DNA of 30,836 nt from an uncultured Collinsella sp. (GTDB lineage Bacteria > Actinomycetota > Coriobacteriia > Coriobacteriales > Coriobacteriaceae): NCBI GenBank assembly GCA_900752545.1, contig CAADVS010000089.1, forward strand, positions 1 to 30,836. Direction: 5' to 3'. Positions within the stretch are counted from its first letter, which is position 1. Each line of letters starts with the position of its first letter. A model generated the notes under the pieces. It saw only the letters and a list, made by a program, of their open reading frames with translations, ran no database searches and was not told the DNA's origin. Position numbers and translations under genes: made by a program. Shown piece after piece: positions 7,888 through 15,289 of the stretch.

Positions 7888-8504
7888 GCATCCATTCCGA
7901 GTCGCTTAAGCGCCGCGCCGAGCAGATCCTCGACACGCATGTCCTGCCCATCATACCCGCTCAGGGCAACCTCGGCCTCCTGCGGGCTAAAGCCCATGGA
8001 GAGAAGCGCCGCACGGGCGTCATCGATGGCCGAGGGAGCGGCGGCGGGGACCGGCATCGCAACCTGACCGGGAATTACGTCGACCGGAACAAAGCCCTTG
8101 TCCTTGGCAAAGGTACTCTTGAGCTCCAAGATAAGGCGCTGGGCGGTCTTTTTGCCCACACCGGGCACCTTGGCCATGCCCTTGTCGTCCTCGGCCATCA
8201 CCAGGGAATACAGCTGTCCCACGGTATAGGTGGAAAGCACGGCAAGCGCCAGGCGCGGGCCAACACCCGACACGGACACGAGCCGGTCAAACATCGTGCG
8301 CTCGTCCTTGGAGGCAAAGCCAAAAAGTGTCATGGCGTCCTCGCGCACCTGCATACGGGTATAGAGGCGAACCTCGCCGCCGGGTGTAGGCAGCGTGGCG
8401 GCAGTGCTGCCCGAAATACCGAGCTCAAAGCCCACACCCGATACGTCAACGACGGCCGAGCTCATCGTGGCCTCGACAAGCGTTCCATGGAGCTGGGAAA
8501 TCAT
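7884..8504 (-). CDS. ruvA: Holliday junction binding protein RuvA
   Basis: A 206-residue protein that binds four-way DNA junctions as a tetramer and loads RuvB. An OB-fold N-terminal domain (about 1-65, MISQLHGTLVEA...), two helix-hairpin-helix motifs (SVSGVGPRLALAVL and VPGVGKKTAQRLILEL), a proline-rich linker, and a C-terminal RuvB-binding domain (DDARAALLSMGFSPQEAEVAL). The length is typical. The ATG at 8504 shares one base with the ruvC stop codon, and the stop overlaps the ruvB start. Confidence 0.97.
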   Translation of the reverse strand: MISQLHGTLVEATMSSAVVDVSGVGFELGISGSTAATLPTPGGEVRLYTRMQVREDAMTLFGFASKDERTMFDRLVSVSGVGPRLALAVLSTYTVGQLYSLVMAEDDKGMAKVPGVGKKTAQRLILELKSTFAKDKGFVPVDVIPGQVAMPVPAAAPSAIDDARAALLSMGFSPQEAEVALSGYDGQDMRVEDLLGAALKRLGMDA

Positions 8505-9025
8505 CAGTATCCGGTTCCTCTCTGTTGATAGAACTCGCCGCCGGTAAGCGCCCGGGTGCGGCTGAGGTTAACGTGACAGATGGCGCAGGCCAGGGCATCG
8601 GCGGCATGGTCTGGGTGAGGGTCGTGATCGAGCTGCGTGAGCGTGCGCACCATGTAGGCAACCTGCCGTTTATCTGCGGCACCGGTGCCCACCACGGCCT
8701 GCTTGATCTGCATGGGCGTGTATTCGCCAATCTCGAGCGCGCACTCCGAAAGCGCCACGAGCGCGGCACCGCGGGCATGCGCCGTGGGGATGGCCGAGCG
8801 GACGTTAGCGCCAAAGTAGATGCTCTCGATAGCCGCGGTATCGGGACGGTAGCGTTCGACGACGCCCTTGAGGTCGCGGGCGATATGCGACAGGCGCACC
8901 GCGAGCGGGCTGCCCGCGCTGGTCTCGATACAACCGTAGGCACGGCAGCGGACCTCGCCACTCCGCTCCTCGATAATCCCCCAGCCCGTATGGGCCAAAC
9001 CAGGGTCGATACCCAAGATAACCAA
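8504..9025 (-). CDS. ruvC: Holliday junction resolvase RuvC
   Basis: A 173-residue RNase H-fold endonuclease that resolves Holliday junctions processed by RuvAB. Catalytic residues are Asp7 (GIDPG), Glu67 (AAIES), His140 and Asp143 (HPDHAADALA). The His in place of the third Asp is also known from Thermus RuvC. I choose TTG 9025 as the start because GGGGAGGT lies 5 nt upstream and it places Asp7 at its usual number. An ATG at 9055 would add 10 untypical residues. First gene of ruvCAB; an SOS box lies about 56 bp upstream. Confidence 0.95.
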   Translation of the reverse strand: MVILGIDPGLAHTGWGIIEERSGEVRCRAYGCIETSAGSPLAVRLSHIARDLKGVVERYRPDTAAIESIYFGANVRSAIPTAHARGAALVALSECALEIGEYTPMQIKQAVVGTGAADKRQVAYMVRTLTQLDHDPHPDHAADALACAICHVNLSRTRALTGGEFYQQRGTGY

Positions 9026-9080
9026 GCCGACCTCCCCTCGTCTTTTGCCAAGCACAAGGCAAGGCCCCGCGCACTATTCA

Positions 9081-9094
9081 CGAACGTCTGTTCT
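9081..9094 (-). promoter_or_regulatory. SOS (LexA/DinR) box of ruvCAB
   Basis: The minus strand reads AGAACAGACGTTCG. It carries GAAC-N4-GTTC and matches the Gram-positive SOS consensus CGAACRNRYGTTYG at every position except the first base. It lies 56-69 bp upstream of the ruvC start codon, in the gap after the NadE-like gene. LexA control of ruv genes is common, so damage induction of this operon is likely. Confidence 0.75.
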
Positions 9095-9162
9095 AGAATA
9101 ACACAACGGGGCCAAGACGCTTAGTTGAAGTATCGGGGTTGGGAGCGAATCCCATCCCATAG

Positions 9163-11148
9163 TTAGTTCTGCGAGAAGAACGGGAACTGTCGGGGATCCA
9201 CCGGCGGATGCGGCATCGGACCTCCCTGGGGCCCACCCTGCGGTCCGCCCTGGCCGCCCATCATCTTGTCGATGGCGTCCTGGACCTCACCCTCAAACTT
9301 TTTCATGCCCTCATGCAGACGACGCTGACCGTCCTCGGAGCGCAGCTCTTCCATCTGCTCGGGCGAAATACCCAACAGCTCGCCCAATATGCCCATCATC
9401 TCGCCGCGCATACGGTCACTCGTATCGTCGTCGGCAAAGCGGCGCACCTCGGCGCGTGCCAGAGAATCAACCGTCATGCGCTCCTTACCGTTGAGCCCCA
9501 GATCGGACCACGCAAGCATGTACGGCCAGGCGCGCTCGACAAACGAACGGGCCGAAACGATCGGCGCCGTCGGTAGCATGCGACGGGCAGCCTCACCCTG
9601 GCGCACAAGCATCAGCAGCAGCGAGCAGGCCTCGGGCTTGGCGGCGGCCATCGGGATGTCGTCAAAGGGACGGCTGCGGTCCACGTGCGACTCGAGCGCA
9701 CCATCGACCTCGCCCGGCTCAAGCCCGCCCAGCAGCTGCGCCGCGCGATCGAGCATATCAACCGGGCCGGCGAGCATCGAGAGTGCCTGCGCCAGCACGC
9801 GATCCATGCAATCCTCTACCGCGTTGAGCGTCACGAGCTCTTGGGGCACCACGGCCGAAGCACGGTTGCGCGCGCGTGCCACAAACTCGAGCGTCGACAG
9901 ATACACATCCCCAAAGGGCGCAAAGTCGCCCTGGTAGCCGCCGGACAGCGCGGGCGCCGCCAGCGCGTACTCGGTCTTGGAAAGCGGGCTCAACGCCATG
10001 GCGCCCAGCTCGAGCGCCGTATCCTCGAGCATCAGGCCCAGCGCACGCGAACGCAGGCGTTCGGCATCGCCCGCCGACACGTCGCGGTCGAACACGCGCG
10101 CCGCATCTGGCGCATCGCGCTCGACGGTGCGAATGTGCAAGCGCTCGGCGATTGAGCGCACAGCAGAACAACGGGCGGCTTCGGCCTCCTCCTGCGCCGG
10201 CGTAAAGATGCGATTGCGCCCCAGCACCAGGCCAATCACATTACGCGGACCCAAGGCATCGACGGCAAGCGCCGCCAACAGGGACGACGGCAAATCGCCC
10301 TCGAGCGCCACCACGGCACGCGAGGCGCCGCGAGCGCGGGCATTGTCGCGTACGGCAAGCACCAGCGCCTGCCACAGCCACTCCTCGGAACGAAACTCGG
10401 GCAGCTCGTGGTCCTCCAGGGCATCGAGCATCACGCCGCGCTGAATCTCCTGAACCAGCAGGCTCTCCTCAAAGCACGGCGCCTGGGCCACCACGCGGCC
10501 GCAATCGTCGAGCACAAACGATCCGCCGGTATACACCGACTCGTCATAGGCACCAATCGGCGCCATGCAGGCAAACCATACGCTGCGCTTGGACGCGATC
10601 TTGCGGTAGACACCGCTGCGCACGGCGGCAATGGCGGCTGTCTCGCGATCGGTCATGTCAAACGCGTTGAACTGGAAATAGGCGATGAGGTCGACGCCGG
10701 TCGGCAGCATCTCGAGCTCGCGATCTAGGTCAAACACCACGGCGATGCGCACGCCGTCCACGTCAAACACCGGCGGTGCCCAACGCGCGTCGTTGCTCTC
10801 GCCACGCTGCAGGGCGATGCTTGCGCGCGCGGGCACCACGCGACCATCCTTAAGCATCATGTAGTCGAGCAGAGGCTGGCCCTCAAACGAAACCGCAGAG
10901 GGCACGATGCAGATCATGTCGAGCTCTTGGATGCGCTCGGCAACGCCCGTCAAGCCCGTCAGCATATCGTGCTCAAAATCGGCAGCGCCCACCAGGCTGC
11001 CCGGCATGGCGCCCATAAAGAGCGGGGCCGGAACGCACAGCACGCGCGCGCCGCGCTCATGAGCCAGGCGAGCCTGGTCCTCGATGCGGCCGCAAATGCC
11101 CTCGATGTCACCCAGGCGCATATCGATCTGTGCAAGTGCGAGCTTCAT
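9163..11148 (-). CDS. NadE-like pseudoenzyme (glutaminase + synthetase)
   Basis: A 661-residue protein with the layout of glutamine-dependent NAD synthetase: a nitrilase-type domain (about 1-235, MKLALAQIDMRLGD...) then an ATP-pyrophosphatase domain (about 255-430), plus an extra C-terminal region ending in a Gly/Gln/Pro repeat tail (QGGPQGGPQGGP). Homology is clear from GGSFVLDDCGRVVAQ, SSLLAALAVDALGPRNVIG and LSKTEYALAAP...GDFAPFGDVY. The catalytic positions are lost: the PEL Glu is Ala (VPAPLF, 39-44), the KxxLP Lys region reads ARASIAL, the nucleophile segment ICEDLW reads VFDLDR (about 138-143), and the P-loop SGGxDSS reads EGDLPSS (283-289). Probably not an active NAD synthetase. Start ATG 11148 with AAAGG upstream; an earlier start would overlap the preceding terminator. 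Its role is unknown. Confidence 0.85.
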   Translation of the reverse strand: MKLALAQIDMRLGDIEGICGRIEDQARLAHERGARVLCVPAPLFMGAMPGSLVGAADFEHDMLTGLTGVAERIQELDMICIVPSAVSFEGQPLLDYMMLKDGRVVPARASIALQRGESNDARWAPPVFDVDGVRIAVVFDLDRELEMLPTGVDLIAYFQFNAFDMTDRETAAIAAVRSGVYRKIASKRSVWFACMAPIGAYDESVYTGGSFVLDDCGRVVAQAPCFEESLLVQEIQRGVMLDALEDHELPEFRSEEWLWQALVLAVRDNARARGASRAVVALEGDLPSSLLAALAVDALGPRNVIGLVLGRNRIFTPAQEEAEAARCSAVRSIAERLHIRTVERDAPDAARVFDRDVSAGDAERLRSRALGLMLEDTALELGAMALSPLSKTEYALAAPALSGGYQGDFAPFGDVYLSTLEFVARARNRASAVVPQELVTLNAVEDCMDRVLAQALSMLAGPVDMLDRAAQLLGGLEPGEVDGALESHVDRSRPFDDIPMAAAKPEACSLLLMLVRQGEAARRMLPTAPIVSARSFVERAWPYMLAWSDLGLNGKERMTVDSLARAEVRRFADDDTSDRMRGEMMGILGELLGISPEQMEELRSEDGQRRLHEGMKKFEGEVQDAIDKMMGGQGGPQGGPQGGPMPHPPVDPRQFPFFSQN

Positions 11149-11186
11149 GGCCCAGCCTTTCCGTCGTAAATCGTCGTTGCCGTAGT

Positions 11187-11217
11187 AAAAGCGCCGGCCG
11201 CATAATGCAGCCGGCGC
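11187..11217 (-). terminator. Intrinsic terminator of superoxide reductase
   Basis: On the minus strand GCGCCGGC (complement of 11210-11217) pairs with GCCGGCGC (complement of 11191-11198), an inner GCAT/ATGC extends the stem, and TTTT follows (complement of 11187-11190). A smaller hairpin (CCCC-gagc-GGGG, about 11245-11256) lies nearer the stop codon. Confidence 0.8.
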
Positions 11218-11264
11218 TCGCATGTGCATATGCTAGCTATGATACCCCGAGCGGGGGCGCGCTC

Positions 11265-11627
11265 CTAGAACGTCGCGGACCACAGCCCATGCAGGTTGCA
11301 GTAGGCATAGACGGTACCAGTCTTGGAGCCGCCAGCGAAAAACGTCGTGGGCTTCATGCCGGGCTCAAGGTAATGGACCTCCAGGCGGCCCTCGGCCTCA
11401 AGCGCGATCCACTCGATGTAGTGCTCGGGCAGCATGGGGTGCTCCGTCGAGCCCACGCGCGCGCGAATGACGTGGCCGTCGCGCTCGATCTCGACAACGG
11501 GCACATGCTTCTCGTGCGCCGCGTCCTCGGTGTTCGCCGTCAACTCCGTGCAGCCGGCAGGGGTCGCAACGTCGTCGCCAAGGGCAGCAACAAGCTTGCC
11601 ATCGGAGTCCTTAAAGAATTTCGCCAT
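11265..11627 (-). CDS. Superoxide reductase, desulfoferrodoxin type
   Basis: A 120-residue protein that should reduce superoxide to hydrogen peroxide at a non-haem iron, an oxygen defence of anaerobes. The ferrous site is complete: Glu39 and His41 (EKHVP), His63 and His69 (TEHPMLPEHYIEW), Cys110 and His113 (YCNLHGLW). The N-terminal 35 residues occupy the place of the desulforedoxin Fe(Cys)4 domain but hold a single Cys (Cys26), so that centre is absent. The ATG at 11627 has AAGGAGA upstream. The longer open frame upstream has no ribosome site. It is transcribed alone, between terminator-like structures. Confidence 0.93.
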   Translation of the reverse strand: MAKFFKDSDGKLVAALGDDVATPAGCTELTANTEDAAHEKHVPVVEIERDGHVIRARVGSTEHPMLPEHYIEWIALEAEGRLEVHYLEPGMKPTTFFAGGSKTGTVYAYCNLHGLWSATF

Positions 11628-11730
11628 GATGTTCTCCTTTGCTGATGTGCCAATGTACTTGATCCTTCTTATGCCCAAAGAGCGCCGGGCCATCCATGGC
11701 ATTGCAAATGAACACATAACGGGCGAGAAC

Positions 11731-11769
11731 GGTGGGGCGGCGCGTACTATCCGCCCTGGCGGCCCCACC
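11731..11769 (-). terminator. Hairpin after the SNF2 gene
   Basis: GGTGGGGC (11731-11738) and GCCCCACC (11762-11769) are perfectly complementary and enclose a smaller CCGCC/GGCGG pair. The structure begins 9 bp beyond the stop of the helicase gene. No proper U tract follows on the minus strand, so it is a weak terminator or a processing/stability hairpin. Confidence 0.45.
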
Positions 11770-11777
11770 CGAGCGGG

Positions 11778-14700
11778 TTAGCGACCGTCGCCACCGAGCA
11801 GCGCCAGAACATCCTCGCGCGTGAACAGCGCCGATGAGATGCCGTCGCCGCCGAGCACGCTGTTGACCAGATCGCGCTTGGACTCCTGCATCTGCATGAT
11901 GCGCTCCTCGATCGTGTCCTTGGCAATGAGCTTGTACACGGTCACGGTGTGCTGCTGGCCAATGCGGTGGGCGCGGTCGGTCGCCTGATCCTGCGCCGCC
12001 ACGTTCCACCACGGGTCGTAGTGGATGACCACGTCGGCAGCCGTCAAATTAAGGCCCACGCCGCCCGCCTTGAGCGAAATCAAGAACACCGGCACCTCGC
12101 CCGCTTGGAACTGCGCAACCATCTTGGCGCGACTCTCCTTAGACGATGCGCCCGTAAGCTTAAGAAAGGCGATGTCCTCCTTGGCCAGGCGCTTGCCGAT
12201 GATATCGAGCATGCCCGTAAATTGGCTGAACAGCAAGATGCGATGGGCACCGTCGAGCGCGCCGTGGACGAGCTCCATGCATGTATCGAGCTTGGCGCTT
12301 CCCGCCTTGTAGTCCGCATAGTGCAGATGCGGGTCGCAGCAGATCTGACGCAGCTTGGTGAGCTCGGCAAGTACCTTGAGCTTGTCTTTCTTAAACTCCC
12401 CCGCCTCGCGGTGCTGCACTTGTTGAGCGATGCGGTCCTGGTTTGCCAGGTAGAGCTTGCGCTGCTCGCCGGTAAGCTGCGCCATCACCGTATCCTCGAT
12501 CTTCTCGGGCAGGTCGGCCACCACCTCTTCCTTGACGCGACGCAGCACAAACGGCGACACGAGCGCCTGCAGACGAGCGGCGCTGTCGCCCTCGGCATGC
12601 TCGACGGGACTTTCAAAGCGCTTGGCAAATGAGTCGCGCGTGCCCAGAAGACCCGGCATCAAAAAGTCGAAGATACTCCAGAGCTCGGACAGGCGGTTTT
12701 CGATGGGCGTTCCCGTCAAGGCAAAGCGCACGCCGGCCGGCAGGCGCTTGGCGGCGCGCGCCACCTGGGTGAGCGGGTTTTTAATGTACTGGGCCTCGTC
12801 GAGCACCACGCGGGTAAAGTCCTGCTCGATGTATTCGTCGATGTCGCGGCGCATGAGGTCATACGACGTCACGACCACGTTGTGCTCGGCGGCACCGGCA
12901 ATTTGCACGCGACGCTGGGCTTTGGCGCCCACGATGGCGCACACATCAAGCGAGGGGGCAAAGCGCTCCAACTCGGCAGCCCAGTTGTACACGAGCGACG
13001 CGGGGCATACCACGAGCGTGGGCTTGGTATCCCCCGCCTCCACGCGCGCCAGGATATGTGCGATCATCTGCAGCGTTTTGCCCAAGCCCATATCGTCGGC
13101 CAAGATGCCGCCGAGGCCCAAGTGCTCAAGCGAGCCGAGCCACTGATAGCCGTCAACCTGGTAGCCACGCAGCGTAGCCTTGAGCGAGGCGGGCACCGTA
13201 AAGTCCATCTTGCCGAGCGTGTCCAGACGCTCGACGGTGCGGCGGAACGCGGCGTCGCGATCGGCCTCGAGCGCCGGCGTGCGCGCGAGCATGCTGTCGA
13301 CAAAAAGGGTGCTCGAGGCGGGAAGCGACACGCCGTCGAGCAGGTCGACGGCATCGACGCCCAGGTCCTCGGCAAGACCAAACGCGGCACGAGCGCCCTC
13401 GTCCAGGCGAACGATGTCGCCGGACGTAAGGCGCGCAAACGTCTGGTGGCGCTTATACGAATCGAGATAGATGGCAAGGTCAGCCGCTGAAAGCCCGCTC
13501 GCACCCAGCTCGACGTCGAGCAAGTTGCTCTTGACGGTCGCACGCACCGAAAGCTTGGGCGCAGGACGGACCGAGATCTGGCGCAGGCGATCGCTGAGCA
13601 TGATCTCGCCCAGTTCGGACAGGGCAGACAGGCCCTCGGTCAGCAAGTGGAACAGGCGGGCGTCATCGCGCTCCTCAAATGCCAGGCCGCCCTCGTAGAA
13701 ATCGAAGTACAGGGCAGCCGTGTCCATAACGCGAAACTCCGCCACCGTATCGCGGGGCGGAACGCCGGGGCGTTGTTCTTCGAAGGGACTGCCCGGAGCA
13801 CCAAGACTAAAGAGATCTGCCGACCAATCGCCGTAGGTCACCGTAATCTTGCAGGTCACAAGACCATCGTCGACGCCGATCGCCATGGCAAAGCTCGGCT
13901 CGGGCGCCACGGCGTCGAGCGCGGCGGGAGCGGTCAGGTCGGTGTAGTCGCGCAAGATAGGCAGCGCCATGCGGCAGAACTCGCCCACCTGGTCGGCGGC
14001 GATATGGACCGGCGTGCGGCAGGGCAACAAGTGCGATAGGAACGGTGCCGCATGCTGGGCAAACGCCGTGTCGCTACGGCGTGCGCGGCGCGTATCGACC
14101 AGATAGGCTGCGTCACCAGCGACAAAGCAATACGTATCGGCCGGCAGACGCAAGTCGTAGCTGCCTCCCGCCGCCGGTGCAATCTTGGCGGCAAGGAGCG
14201 GCGGGCGCTTGGCCGGGACTTCGCCCTCCCCCTGCGGCGACGGCTCGACCGCCACCTCGTAGGCGCGATGCGTCGTCGTCCCCCGCGACCAAGCAGGCTC
14301 AAAGGACAGGGTCCTGCCACGCAGCAGGTCCAGCACGGACACGACGGAATACTCGGATACCGGCAACTGACGCTCGGCGACAAAGCCGCTGCGGGCAAAG
14401 TCGTACGATGCCGAGCGCGAGCTCGTAATATCACCTAGGTAGGCGACCGTCATTGCAACAAAGTCAAGCAGCTTTGTCGACACGTCATCGAATGCCTCGG
14501 GCACATGGACAAACGTAAGCTTCTTGCCATAGGAGAACGTACCGCCGCGCACATAGGCATCGGCCATGCCGTCGATATCCTTAACCACGTAGGACACCGA
14601 ACCGCAGCGAATGCGAAACTCGAGTGCCCAGTTAAAACGATCGGCAAACAGCGGATTGTAGTACGGCACCAGCGAGGGCTCCAGCACTGCCTTGGGCGCA

Positions 14701-15251
14701 TCGGGGTCAATGGTGCTGGCGAACTTGCGACGCATAGCCACGAGCTCGTCCATGCGCGCGTCCGAAAGATCGGAAAGCGCCGCCACAAGGCTCGGGCTCG
14801 TGGGGACGGGTGCCGGGAAGGGAAAATTGGGGTTGACCGCAGATGCGGTGGGCGCGGGGTGTGTGGGCTGCTTTGACTGTGCGGGCGGTGCCGTAAACGT
14901 GCGGACCGGCGTACGCAAGCCCTCGACGGGCTCGGCGCCACTGGCATCCAGATACGCCAGCGCCGTGGCGATAGCGTGCTTGCACATGCCGGAATAGCGG
15001 AAGGCGGCGGGGCAATCGCAGTCGTAGTCGACAACCTCGTGCTCGTCCATGTCGAGCGCCACGTGCGTCTTGTACAGGTCGCCGCGCGAGCCGCGCACCG
15101 TGCCCTCAATAGTCACATTTTTGGAGAAGCGCGAGCCGGAGTCCTCAAACGACAGCACGGCGCCGTTGAGCATGAGCGAGCGCCCCTTCATAAAGGTACT
15201 GCTGAGCGCCGCCTCCTTACGAAGCGCCTGCGCAAACGTCCCCTGCTCCAT
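11778..15251 (-). CDS. SWIM zinc-finger SNF2 family helicase
   Basis: A 1157-residue DNA-dependent ATPase of the bacterial SNF2/RapA-like group. A SWIM zinc finger near the N-terminus (Cys78, Cys80, Cys90, His92; CDCPAAFRYSGMCKH) is followed by a long unassigned middle region (about 110-680). Then come the SNF2 motor (Walker A DDMGLGKT about 720-727, DEAQ about 818, LTGTPIENRLSELWSIFDFL) and the helicase C domain (LLFSQFTGML, LKAGGVGLNLTAADVVIHYDPWWN, DRAHRIGQ about 1095). The start is ATG 15251 with GGAGG 5 nt upstream. It follows dnaE by 38 bp on the same strand, so co-transcription is likely. Its substrate is unknown; remodelling of protein-DNA or RNA polymerase complexes is the usual suggestion for the family. 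Confidence 0.92.
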   Translation of the reverse strand: MEQGTFAQALRKEAALSSTFMKGRSLMLNGAVLSFEDSGSRFSKNVTIEGTVRGSRGDLYKTHVALDMDEHEVVDYDCDCPAAFRYSGMCKHAIATALAYLDASGAEPVEGLRTPVRTFTAPPAQSKQPTHPAPTASAVNPNFPFPAPVPTSPSLVAALSDLSDARMDELVAMRRKFASTIDPDAPKAVLEPSLVPYYNPLFADRFNWALEFRIRCGSVSYVVKDIDGMADAYVRGGTFSYGKKLTFVHVPEAFDDVSTKLLDFVAMTVAYLGDITSSRSASYDFARSGFVAERQLPVSEYSVVSVLDLLRGRTLSFEPAWSRGTTTHRAYEVAVEPSPQGEGEVPAKRPPLLAAKIAPAAGGSYDLRLPADTYCFVAGDAAYLVDTRRARRSDTAFAQHAAPFLSHLLPCRTPVHIAADQVGEFCRMALPILRDYTDLTAPAALDAVAPEPSFAMAIGVDDGLVTCKITVTYGDWSADLFSLGAPGSPFEEQRPGVPPRDTVAEFRVMDTAALYFDFYEGGLAFEERDDARLFHLLTEGLSALSELGEIMLSDRLRQISVRPAPKLSVRATVKSNLLDVELGASGLSAADLAIYLDSYKRHQTFARLTSGDIVRLDEGARAAFGLAEDLGVDAVDLLDGVSLPASSTLFVDSMLARTPALEADRDAAFRRTVERLDTLGKMDFTVPASLKATLRGYQVDGYQWLGSLEHLGLGGILADDMGLGKTLQMIAHILARVEAGDTKPTLVVCPASLVYNWAAELERFAPSLDVCAIVGAKAQRRVQIAGAAEHNVVVTSYDLMRRDIDEYIEQDFTRVVLDEAQYIKNPLTQVARAAKRLPAGVRFALTGTPIENRLSELWSIFDFLMPGLLGTRDSFAKRFESPVEHAEGDSAARLQALVSPFVLRRVKEEVVADLPEKIEDTVMAQLTGEQRKLYLANQDRIAQQVQHREAGEFKKDKLKVLAELTKLRQICCDPHLHYADYKAGSAKLDTCMELVHGALDGAHRILLFSQFTGMLDIIGKRLAKEDIAFLKLTGASSKESRAKMVAQFQAGEVPVFLISLKAGGVGLNLTAADVVIHYDPWWNVAAQDQATDRAHRIGQQHTVTVYKLIAKDTIEERIMQMQESKRDLVNSVLGGDGISSALFTREDVLALLGGDGR

Positions 15252-15289
15252 CACTTCCTCCAATCTCGCGCGGACCAGCAACGCCGTCC

